64,000 bases of DNA from Semisulcospira habei (lineage: Eukaryota; Mollusca; Gastropoda; Semisulcospiridae): positions 207,828,899 through 207,892,898 of the forward strand of contig BTPG01000004.1 of assembly GCA_036245525.1 (NCBI GenBank). Direction: 5' to 3'. The translations under genes were made by a program, and so were the position numbers. The notes below the pieces were generated by a model. That model was not told the DNA's origin and ran no database searches. It saw only the letters and a program-made list of their open reading frames with translations. Of this stretch, positions 34,801 through 46,800 are shown piece after piece. How positions within the stretch are numbered: the first letter of the stretch is position 1; each line of letters begins with the position of its first letter.

Positions 34801-37800
34801 GATTTTAGGAAATATGGCCGTGGGGTTAATTGGGTTAAGAGAAGAAGCAAGGGCTGTGTAATGTTGACTTCCTTTTTCAGGTGGCTGAGTTATTGTTCTT
34901 TGTCATCGACAACAGCACACGGGCCGTAACATCTCTCTGTGAAATTGCCTACCTTGTTGGTAAGCTGTGGTTTCCGATTTCACTTTCCTTTCCTTGTCAT
35001 GTAGTCCTCCTCAGACATTTGACACTTTTAACCCTTTCAGCCAGAGAACCTGGAGAAAGAATCCCCGATGGTCCACCCAAATTAACTGAGACACTTAATA
35101 GAGGAGAAAGTCAGGCACCGGAACCACGTATTGAACCTCGCATCTCTAGCATTGGTGGCAGGTCTTTACTGCTGGGCCAAGGACCGCCCCATATATACCA
35201 ATAGGAGTCACTCCTATTTCAGAAATCAGGTCCTGAAAATGATAAATAGTGTCGCTTGCAAGCAGTATAGAAGGACTGGGCTTTATTGAGAGTTCAGGCC
35301 TTTGCTGCTGCATGACTAATGGAAAAAAATACCAAATACAGCAGAACCTGTTTTCAGCGACTACCCTTATGTAGCCACCTTAATGATGAGTTTTAATAAC
35401 AGGCGACACTTTTTGCTATTCAAGGCTTCTCCTAAGAGAGTACCTGTCTTTTAGCCCGTTTGGCTGTACGTAGCAACTTTTGTTACTATGACTCATGCAG
35501 GAATCGGCACACAAAAAAATTCTACCGACAATCAAAGGGTTAAGACCACTTTTGTCTTGCAAGAAAGGTGTTTGCTCACAACTGGTTCTACTGTACTCAA
35601 GATGTGTGCACTGGTCTGTGATTTTTGGCCTTATGGCCGTTTGCTATAGGGCCCAGAATTGTACACAATGACCCATTTATTAACAAGGGGCCATTTGCAT
35701 GAATTAGTCCTCTGCCAGCCACTAAGCAAGGTGGCTGGCGCAGGACTAAGTTCACTCATGCAGATGACCCCAAAACTTGACGTGCTTGGAAAATGGCCAG
35801 CTTCTGCAGAGTCTGCATGGATATTGGTGTGAGCGTTTGTGTGACTTTTGTCATCAGGTTGCCAGCGTCAGATCATCATCATGTTTACAGACCTTCATGC
35901 GGACATCGCAGCTGTTGATGACGAGGCGCTCACAGATAGGTATGCTCCATGTTAAATAGTCATTACGGGTCGGCCTCAGTATTGTGTGCTTCATACTTTC
36001 GGGAAATCGGGTAGGACACAGTCAGGTTTTCAGGTCCCAAGTAGATGCCCAGTGAGCAAAAAGTCCTCTGGCCGACTCCAACCTTAGTAGGGCCCGCGCA
36101 CGGATGTGCACGGGCCAACTAAGGCTGGAGTTGTCCAGAGGACTTTTTGCTCACTGCGGTTTTGCTTTGTAAACCTATGTAAATTTAGCACCACATTAAA
36201 ACGCTAGCGCCATTAATGTGGTCTGACTTATGGCTGCCAGGCATTGCAATATAACAAGGCTGACCTGCACACTGTTTTTCCAGTCACCAGAGTTGTCCTC
36301 TGGTCTGCGACAAAAGACTGTTCCTCGCAGAGACTGTTCCTCGCAAAGACTGGTTTCCAAGGGAAACTAATTTTTTCCAAGTGTGTTCGCAAACAGTTCC
36401 TTGAGGTCACCAAACCGTGCGGTTCCTAAATGGTTTTAGTAATATTAGTTAGCTTGGCTTGAACATCTGCCAAATTTCAGAGGATTTTTTTGAAGGGTAA
36501 TATTGATGCCTGTATTCATATGATAAACCCCCTGGTGCGTGCGACCACTGGTTCTGTTTGCCGATGGTCGCACCCACTAGGGGGCTAAGATGAGGACGTT
36601 GCTAGGAAGGCAGACTGCCCTATCACTTTCATGATACAGTTTGTCCTATTGTTTCCTCCAGAGAGCGAACAGACTTGCGTCGTGGGCGCTGGGTGTTGGT
36701 GGATCTGATTGAGCGTAACGGGATCCCTGTGTTTGATGACATGGAGAAAGCCCTGTCCTGTAGTGTTCTCAACATACAGCAGGTTAGCAGACGGTCAGGT
36801 GTTAGCCCCTTTTGCTGTCCATAGCGCTTTCTATCGAGTTGATTCCTGCCGCTATGGACAGCCTAAGGGTTAAAAGTGCAACTGAGTATTGTATTCCCCT
36901 CACATGCCTAGCACTAAGGTTGGATGTGGTGTTAACCCTTTTAGCCCCAGGACCCTGCAGCAGGAGATGGATTGATCATGATAATTCAAGGGTAGTGCCA
37001 GATGAGCTTGGCACCCTCAGGCGCCAAGCTCATCTGGCACTACCCTTGAATTATCATGATCAATTCATCTCCTACAACTGGTACATAGTTGTGAGGCAAC
37101 CACCTCCAAAATTTAAGAAATGGGACCTTGGGGCTGAAAGGGTTAACAGGGGGAAAAAATGAATGGGTTTTGTCAAGGTCTATCAGCGAATGCATGTTTA
37201 TACATATCTTTCTTTTTCTGTGCAGGGTATACGAGTACAAGACTTGACACTGAAACACGGCGCACAGCCTGTCAAGCACGGACATACGCTGGTTGGGGAA
37301 GCTTTGCTGTAAGTCAGTTCACATACACCATCACTATCCTGTCCATCTAAATTTAACTCATTGGCGGCTTGAGGCGTACAGATGCACAGCTTTTTGACAC
37401 GAATCCAGATGTGCCATGATTCGAACATGTGAATAGAAACTGCGCAGATGCAGTAAGGCAACATTTTGCTCTCAGTTTCAGGGTCTTGCATTATGTTTGT
37501 ATTTACACTGTTGTTATGCCCTCTGTATGCTGAATGCAAGTGGCAAACGGTTTTATCAATGCAAAAAAAAATCTTAAGCTGCGGCCCCATAAGCACAAAT
37601 CCGATACGAATACGATCTGAACCCGATACGGTGATGCAATTTCCTTCAAAGATTGCATCATTTTCATTCAAACTTACTTACTTACGTCTGTCACCCCTAC
37701 CCGGGTATAGGCCGTTGACGAGAGACCTCCAGCAACTCCTGTCCTGTGCTTCTCCTTCGATTCTACTCCAGGTGGTTCCCAGTCTCTTGATGTCTGCTTG

Positions 37801-40800
37801 GAGGTCTCGACGCCAGGAGTTTCTCGGCCTACCTCTTTTCCTCTTTCCTTGGGGGTTCCATGACAATGCCTGCCTAGTGATACTGGAAGCTGGCTTTCTC
37901 AGACTGTGACCGATCCATCCCCATCTTCTTCGCCCAATTTCATTCTCTGCTGTTATCTGCTCTGTTCTCTCCCAGAGTCTGACGTTGCTGATCTTCTCTG
38001 GCCAGAGGATTTTCAAAATTCTTCTAAGGCAACTGTTCATGAAGGTCTGTACTCTGTTGACTGTGGTTTTTGTCAATCTCCAAGTCACTGCTCCATATAG
38101 GAGAACTGCTTTTACATTGGAGTTGAAAATCCGGACTTTGGTGTGTTGTGACAGCTCTTTGGAACTCCACACTTTTTTCAACTGGAGAAAGGCTGCTCTG
38201 GCTTTACCGATTCGTGCTCTGACATCTGCATCAGTGCCGCCTTTTTTGTCTATGATGCTCCCGAGATAGGTGAAGGACTCCACTTCCTCCAACGGGGTGC
38301 CAGCAAGCAAGACTGGTTCTTCCCTGGTTGCGTTCAGCCTCATTGTCTTTGTTTTCTGTTTGTGAATGGTGAGGCCCACTTGGGACGAGATGTCAGCAAG
38401 CCTCGTGGTCTTGTCCTGCATTTGTTGATGAGTGTGGGACAGTAATGCCAAGTCGTCTGCAAAATCGAGGTCGTCAAGCTGTGTCCACAGTGTCCACTGT
38501 ATTCCACTTCGTCTGTGCTCTGTGGTCATCTTCATGACCCAGTCTATGGCCAGTAGGAAGAGGAACGGAGACAGCAGACACCCCTGCCTGACACCAGTTC
38601 TGACCTGGAGCTCCCTGGTGAACTGCCCTTCGTGGATCACGCGACATGTCATGCCATCATAGCTGCTCTTGATCAGGCGGACGAGCTTTGTGGGTACACC
38701 GTAGTGTCGTAGGAGTTTCCACAGAGTCTCTCGGTCCACGCTGTCAAATGCTTTCTCATAATCCACAAAGTTGACGTACAGCGGGGAGCTCCACTCCAGA
38801 GACTGTTCCACGATGATGCGGAGAGTGGCGATCTGGTCTGTACATGATCGGTTCTTCCTGAATCCTGCTTGCTGGTCTCTCAGCTGGGGGTCAACGGAGC
38901 TCTTCATTCTCTCTAGGATGATCCTGTTGAAGACCTTTCCTGGTACTGACAGCAAGGTGATTCCTCTGTAGTTGGAACACTTGCTGAGGTCGCCTTTCTT
39001 CGGAAGCTTGATTAGGTACCCCTCCTTCCAGTCAGCCGGCATCACATCCTCTTCCCAGATCTTTCCAAACAGTGGGTACAGCATCTCCACTGTTGTCTCT
39101 AGGTCTGCTTTCAGAGACTCCGCTGGGATGCCATCTGGCCCTGCTGCTTTGCCATTCTTCAAAAATGCCACTGCTCTTCTGATCTCTTCCCGGCTGGGTC
39201 TGTCACAGCTGATGGGTAGGTCGGTCTCTGCCGGCTGGATGTCTGGTGGGTCGGGTGGGCTAGGTCTGTTCAGTAACTCTTCAAAATACTCAGCCCATCT
39301 GTCGAGCTGGTCTGCTCTGTCTGCAATAGGCTTGCCTTCTTTGTCTTTTACTGGTCTTTCTGTATGGCCATACTTGCCCGACAATCTTCTGGTAATGTCG
39401 TAGAGCTGTTTCATGTTACCGCTGCCTGCTGCCTTTTCTGCCTCTGCTGCCAGGCTGTCTGTGTAGGCCCTCTTGTCTGCCCTGATACTCCTCTTCACCT
39501 CGCGGTTGGCTTCCGAGTATTCCCCCTGTGCCCTTGCTTTGGCTGCTCTCGTGCGACTGTTGTTGACAACTGCTTTCTTCTGCTTCCTCACTTCTATCTT
39601 CTTCAAGGTCTGTGCCGACAGCCAGTCCTTGTGATGGTGTTTCCTGAACCCTACAGTGTCTTTGCAGGTTGAGTTCAGCGCCTCTCTAACTGCCTTCCAC
39701 TGCTGCTCTGTGGTGACTGCCTCTTCATTTACTAGCTCCTGTAGCGCTTGAAACCGGTTGGACAGCACCAGTTTGAACTCTTCTCTAACTCCAGTTTCTC
39801 TCAGGAGGCCTACATTATAGCGCTGTCTTCTTGTTGTCTCTGTGCGGCTTTTCTTTAGCTTGAGCTTCATTCTTAAGGTAAGCAGATGGTGGTCTGAGGC
39901 GACATCTGCTCCCCTCCTCACTCGAACATCTTGAAGGGATCTTCTAAATTTCTTGCTAATGCAGATATGGTCTATTTGGTTCTCTGTTGTATGGTCAGGT
40001 GAGACCCAAGTTGCTTTGTGTATTCTTCTGTGTGGGAAGATGCTGCCTCCAATGACAAGTCGGTTTAGAGCACAAAAGTCTACAAACCTCTCCCCGTTCT
40101 CACTCATCTCCGAGCCTAGTCCCTGTCTCCCCATCACCTCTTCGTATCCGGTGTTGTCCTCCCCTATTTTGGCATTAAAATCGCCCATGACGATGGTGAT
40201 GTCTCGCTCCGCACATTTGTCCAAGGCACTCTGGAGTCGGTCGTAGAACTCTTGTTTCTCTTCCTCGTCACTGTCATTAGTGGGCGCATAACACTGGATG
40301 ACGTTCAGCTTGAGCTTTTTCTTGGTTGTAAAGGCTGCTGTGATAATTCTTGGCCCAAGAGGTTCCCAGCCCATCAGCGCGCTCTGTGCCACTGGTGACA
40401 GCATGAATGCTACTCCTTCTGTATGGGGGGCATTCTCCTCTTCGTGACCTGAATACAGAATCATCTCCCCACTTAACAGCCTTTTCTGGCCAGACTGCGT
40501 CCATCTGGCTTCACTGATACCTAGCAGGGAAAGGTTGTACTTTTGCATTTCCGCTGCTATCTGGGCGGCCTTGCCGCTCTGGTACATGGTCTTGACGTCC
40601 CATGTGCCCATGGTTGTATCCCTGGATAGAGAGAGGCGGCTCGGTCCTGTGGCTTCCGAAGACTTCTCGCTTTCACCACAGGACGTCATAAGTCTTCTGG
40701 TAGAAGAACCTTCCCAGAAAGAAGAACAAAGACTGGTTTGACGAAAACGATGTAGAGATCCAGGAACACCTAGCAAAAAAAAGAGCCGCCCATCAGGCCC

Positions 40801-43800
40801 ACCTAGCCCAGCCTTCCTGCCCTGTGAAGAAGTCTGCCTTCCGCCTCGTCTGCAGCAGTCTCCAGCGCAAGCTCAGAGATCTCCAGAATGAGTGGTGGAC
40901 CAGACTTGCACAGAGGACCCAGCTTTGTGCTGACAATGGTGACTACAGGGGCTTCTACGAAGCACTGAAAGCAGTGTATGGCCCCAGGCACCTGGTACAA
41001 AGTCCCCTGCGAAGCGCGAATGGCTAGGCACTCCTCACAGATAATACCTCCATCTTGAACCGCTGGTCGGAATACTTTCAGAGCCTCTTCAGCGCTGAGC
41101 GCACTGTTCAAGAAGCAGTCGTCCTACAAATCCCACACCTCCCAGTAAAGGTTGAATTGGACGAACCGCCCACCGCTGAAGAGACCCTCACAGCCATCCA
41201 CCAGCTCAAGAGTGGCAAAGCAGCAGGCATTGATGGAATACCGCCAGAGATCTGGAAACATGGAGGCACAGCACTGCACAACAAGCTCCATGACCTCTTT
41301 CTCTGCTGCTGGGAGGAAGGAACACTACCAAAAGATCTCCGTGATGCAGTCCTTATCACCCTGTACAAGAACAAAGGCGAGAAGTCTGACTGTTCCAACT
41401 ATCGGGGAATTACCCTGCTGTCCATTGCTGGGAAAATCCTTGCAAGGCTGCTCCTGAATCGGCTGGTACCTGCCATCGCTGAAGACCAACTCCCAGAGGG
41501 CCAGTGTGGCTTCAGAGCAAACAGGAGCACCACCGATATGGTCTTTGTGCTGAGACAGCTACAGGAGAAGTGCCGCGAGCAGAACAAAGGGCTGTACGTA
41601 ACATTTGTCGACCTAACAAAAGCGTTTGACACTGTGAGCAGGCAAGACATGTGGCAGATCCTGGAGCGACTTGGCTGTCCCCCAAAGTTCCTCAACATGA
41701 TTGTCCAGCTACACGAGGACCAGCAAGGCCAGGTCAGACTCAACAATGATCTCTCAGAACCATTCCCTATTCTCAACGGCGTAAAGCAGGGCTGCGTGCT
41801 GGCACCGACCCTCTTCACCATCTTTTTTAGCATGATGTTGAAGCAGGCCACAGTGGACCTCGATGATGACGATGCAGTGTACATCAGGTATCGTCTCGAT
41901 GGCAGCCTGTTCAACCTCAGACGACTGCAGGCCCACACGAAAACCCTAGACCAACTGATTCGTGAGCTGCTTTTTGCTGATGATGCTGCCCTCGTTGCAC
42001 ACACAGAGAGAGCCCTGCAGCGCATCACGTCTTGCTTCGCAGATGCTGCCCAGCTCTTTGGACTCGAGGTCAGTCTGAAAAAGACAGAGGTCCTCCATCA
42101 GCCGGCACCCAAGACAGTGTATCGCCCTCCTCACATCACCATTGGCGAGTCTGAACTAAAGTCAGTGCACCAGTTTACTTACCTTGGCTGCATTATCACG
42201 TCGGACGCCAAGCTGGACAAGGAGCTTGACAGCAGGCTGGCAAAAGCGAACAGCGCTTTCGGGCGACTTTTCAAGCGGGTGTGGCACAATCAACAGCTGA
42301 AAACAGGCACCAAGATCAGCGTGTACAGAGCTGTGGTCCTCACCACCCTGCTGTATGGTTCCGAGTCCTGGGCCCTCTACCGCAGCCAACTACGACTCCT
42401 CGAACGCTTCCACCAGCGCTGCCTGCGTACCATCCTGGGCATTCACTGGAGTGACTATGTCACCAACGTCGAGGTCCTTGAACAGGCTGAAACTGTGAGC
42501 ATCGAGGCTTTGCTGCTGCGGACACAGCTCCGCTGGGCGGGGCATGTCTCCAGGATGGAGGATCATCGCCTACCAAAGATCACCCTGTTCGGCGAGCTTG
42601 CTACTGGACACCGTGACAGAGGGGCACCAAAGAAGAGATACAAAGACTGTCTCAAGAAGTCACTTAGTGCCTGCCAAATCGACCACCACCAGTGGTCTTC
42701 GCTTGCTGCCGACCGTGACACCTGGCGCTCCACCATTTACAAGGCAGCTGTCTCCTTTGAGGACTCTCACAGATCTAGCCTTAAGGACAAGCGGCTCAGG
42801 AGAAAAAACAGAGATGCCGCAGCTCAGAACCCTGGCCATACCTTCCCCTGCAGCCACTGCGGTCGAACCTGCCTGTCTCGGATTGGCCTCCGCAGCCACG
42901 AACAAGCCTGCAGACGTCGTGGGCAACTCCTATAAAATCTTCGTTCGCGAAGTCAAGCCAAGAGAGAGAGAAGAACCTTCCTCCTCCAGGAAAGGAATTA
43001 CTGTTAGTCTTTTCGTCGGCGTTTTTGTAGCTATTTCCTTTTTTGCAGGGTGGGGAAGCTACCCCCACGCCCAACCCCCTTACTAGGAGGACCAGGGGTT
43101 TTCTGTCGGGGTCACCTTCCCTTAGACCATGTTGGTTCACGGCACCTTATTTCATTCGGTGCACCCCTCTCACGAGGGACCCCCTATCCACCACCCAGGG
43201 GACGCGCCTCAACGCCATATGGTCCCAGCGCGAGGATTTTCATTCAAAGTCGGATGCGAATTCGTTTCTGCATTGGGTATATGGCAACACACAAACATGA
43301 AAAGGACTTGCACGAACTTTTCTGATTCGGATCCACTTTGGATTCGGATCGAATTTTGTATCTGATTCGTGTTTGTGGAAGTGTAGCTTTATTTGATGCA
43401 ATTCTCACAGTGACACAAGTGCTCTGGCCATCTTGTTAGGTCACATTTCCCAATGCTAGGCTCAGAATTTGGATATTTATGCCTAAAACAGGTTGCTAAA
43501 TGCTACAAATATTGCGCAGGGAGCAAGGGAGTGTTCGATCTACAAAGGTGTTCAGTGGCAGACAACGGCATTGGGAAAACGGATCAGTCATGGTAGTTCA
43601 AGGGTAGTGCCAGATTAGCTTGGCGCCCCAGGCGCCAAGCTAATCTGGCACTACCCTTGAACTATCATGGCCGATCCATCTTCCGCAGCTGTTACACAGA
43701 CTTCACAGATGCCTCTTAACCCCTTCACTGCCACAGATTGTGTTTCTAAACTCTGTGCTCTAACTCGACCCCCAACAGCCCCAAGACGTCCAAGAAACGT

Positions 43801-46800
43801 GCATGCAAAATGGTGTCGGCAAGATTCAAGATATTTATTTATTGTCCAAAAAAAAGGGATATTCTTGTTGCCAGACACATGGAGCCTCAAGAGTCCCCGC
43901 AGCTGCAAGGGGCTCATGAGGATCTACGTCTCCTGCAGTTGAATCGCATTCACTTTTTCTCAACAGTCAAGGGGTTAATAAGTGTTGACACATTTGAGAT
44001 CTGCTGTGTACAGATTCGTGGGAATGGCTCTTGTCAGGTTGTCTGCATGCGGCTTTTGCTTGAGGGAGTCGAGCTCACGTCTCTCATTTGACTTGACACA
44101 ATGTGTCTTGGTTTCAGCAAACTCCGCGAGTCGTTCAACTCCATCACATGCAACAGTGAGGGCAAGATTACAAAAGACGATGTAAGTGACTGCACAGTTT
44201 CCAATATTCACGCGCGTTGGAGGGATGGAGGGGGGGGGCTACTCGGGTCACGGCCTAGGCTATAGCGCCCCTTGTTACCTCCCCTACTATGTACACAACA
44301 ATTTTTGGCTAAAATTAGTCTAGCTTAGACAATATTCCTAACAGTAATATCATTGGTAAGTGTTAGAGAAAATTAATTTTTTTCCTGTCAGATTTGTTTT
44401 TCACTTGCTTGCCAGTATTTTATTTATGTTTTAAAATCCTGGTGCAGCTTGTTTTGAGCAACTATTATTTTGCAAGGAAGAAGAGGTTTTAACCCTTATT
44501 CAGAATACACCATTGTGTGAAATAAGTTTGACTAAAATAGTTCAAGGGTAGTGCCAGAATAGCTTGGCGCCTCTAGGCGCCAAGCTATTCTGGCACCACC
44601 CTTGAACTAAAGCCACTGGTCTATATCCTTTTCTCTAAGTACTGTAATGTATCTTGCAGATGGCAGTGTACGAATTTGAAACTTTTAGTCTCGGTATGAT
44701 ATGGGTTAAAAGACAGGTGCTCTCTCTCAAGAGAAGCATTGAAGAGCAAAAAGTGTTACCTGTCTTTAATGACAGGTGATCTCTCCTAAAGGTGATCGCT
44801 CAGAACAGGTTCTGCTGTAGTTGATCATATTAGCTGATGCTACTAGTAGTGTTGAGCTGCTGGCGGTTGAGATGGGTGTGAGTTTGGTTGACGGATGAGT
44901 ACCTTTTTCGCAATGCTTGGTAGATTCCTACAGCCTGTGCCATGCCATACTTTGTGGCCAACTTGTCTCCCCAAATCACTGTATTTGTAGTCAGCTGAAT
45001 CAGATCCAGCTGATATTAGCTATCCTCTTGTTGTGAATTTTGAAAGATTATAGCATTTAAGTCCTAAGGGCAAAGTTCACACCTTCGCGAGTCTTCCTTT
45101 GAAGGCTACGTGACAATTCATGAGATGGATCAACCAGGATAGTTCAAGAGTGGTGCCTTTAACTATCTTGTATGCTGGCACCTAGCTATACTGGCACTAT
45201 GCTTGAATTGTCTTGGTCAGTCCATATTTTGTTTCAGATTATCATACTTCTTGTGTTAACCCTTAAAGCCCTGACACGCTACGACAGGATGTGAATCGAC
45301 CATGATAGTTCAAGGGTGGTGTCAGAATAGCTTGGCGCCTACAGGTGCCAAGCTATCCCGACACCACCCTTGAACTATCATGGTCGATTTGTCTCCAGAA
45401 CTGTGATGCATACCACAAAGGATATCTACAAAAAAAAAGAAGATAATTTCATCCTCAGGATTTAATGGGCTAACTCATTATTCCAGGTGTGCTGCATCTA
45501 GACGTACAGCATGAAATGTGTCTAGAATGTGCTACGAGTGAACTGTTTTGCGTTGCAGCTGCGGTTGGGTTACCGCTGTTTCACAGGTCAGGAGCTGAGT
45601 GCGGCGTGGTTGCAGCATCAGCGACCCAATGTCTCCTCCTTCTCTTTCGAGGAGTTCTGCTGTATTGTGGCCGAGTTCAAACGACGGGTGGGTAGCCCAG
45701 CCACTGCTCGGCCATTTTGACTGTGGAGGGCATGGGGGTTGGACAGTAGTGATAGCTGTGTGGACGATGGGGCCTGGTCAGAGTGGTGCTTGAATAGGTG
45801 CCGAGTTCATTAAGCACTTCCTTACAACTTCCTTACAAATTCACAACTTTTGGGGTGGTTTTCTAGAGACTAAATTACCGTACAGAAGACGATTAACTCG
45901 CTACATCCTGAGGCTTATTGTCCTGTAATGGCTACATTATAGATTAGGAGATAGATCAACCGTTTTAGTTCACAGATGGTGCCAGAATAGCTTGCCGCCT
46001 GCGGCGCCAAGCTATTCTGGCACCACCTGTGAACTATCATAGTCAAATATATTTTCAGGCAGTGGTGTACAGGGATGTCACTGGAGCTGGACACCTATAG
46101 GACAAATGTCCTGGAGGGTGGCAGAGGGATAGGACATTTGTCCTGAATTGGAACAAAACAATAGGACATTTCGCGCGTGACAAAACTGATAGTAAAACAG
46201 AAACCACATAAACACAGGCTGAGTGAGATATTTATTGACTGTTGACGAAAAGGACATAAACGTAAAAAGGCAAAGAAAAGTGAACAAGTTATTATGTCAT
46301 TCAGATAATACTGTCATCGCAGATTCGCATAAAAAACATATCAGGGCCTTGTAACAGAGGTAGCAAATTCTTCATGCTCAGGCTCACAACTCACAAACTA
46401 AACTGTCATTTTGGCACTTCAAGGAATTCACAGTGCAAGGAAATGTACTGACTAGAATAGCATTATAAAAATATTAGACCATGTACTGAGTTGACTAAAC
46501 GGAAATGTAATGATTAGTAAGCCTAAGGCTATAACAAAAGGAGATGAGCTTTCTGTAAGAAAATGTATAAGAAAAAAAAAATCATTCCAGTTACTATATT
46601 TTTTATTTACTTGTTCATGTTGTCATTAACCCATTCGCTACCAGAAACCTGCTGTGGCCCATGCTTCCAGCAGGGGCCACAGCAGGTTTCTGGTAGCAAA
46701 TGGGTTAAAGATTTAAATTCTCACACTTTTGTGGCTAATAGACATGATGAACAAATGTAGAAAACTAATGCAGAAAATACTTTAAAAAGGCCTTGTCAAT

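Larger units (their letters stand above)
37673..43235 (-). mobile_element. RTE-1 LINE, copy C, full length and split by a LINE-2 insertion
   Basis: The element occupies 37673-40714 and 42982-43235. LINE-2 (40715-42968) sits in its 5' leader. The whole composite is flanked by a perfect 13-bp duplication ATTTTCATTCAAA (37660-37672; 43236-43248), which proves that RTE-1 landed first and LINE-2 second. Confidence 0.95.
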
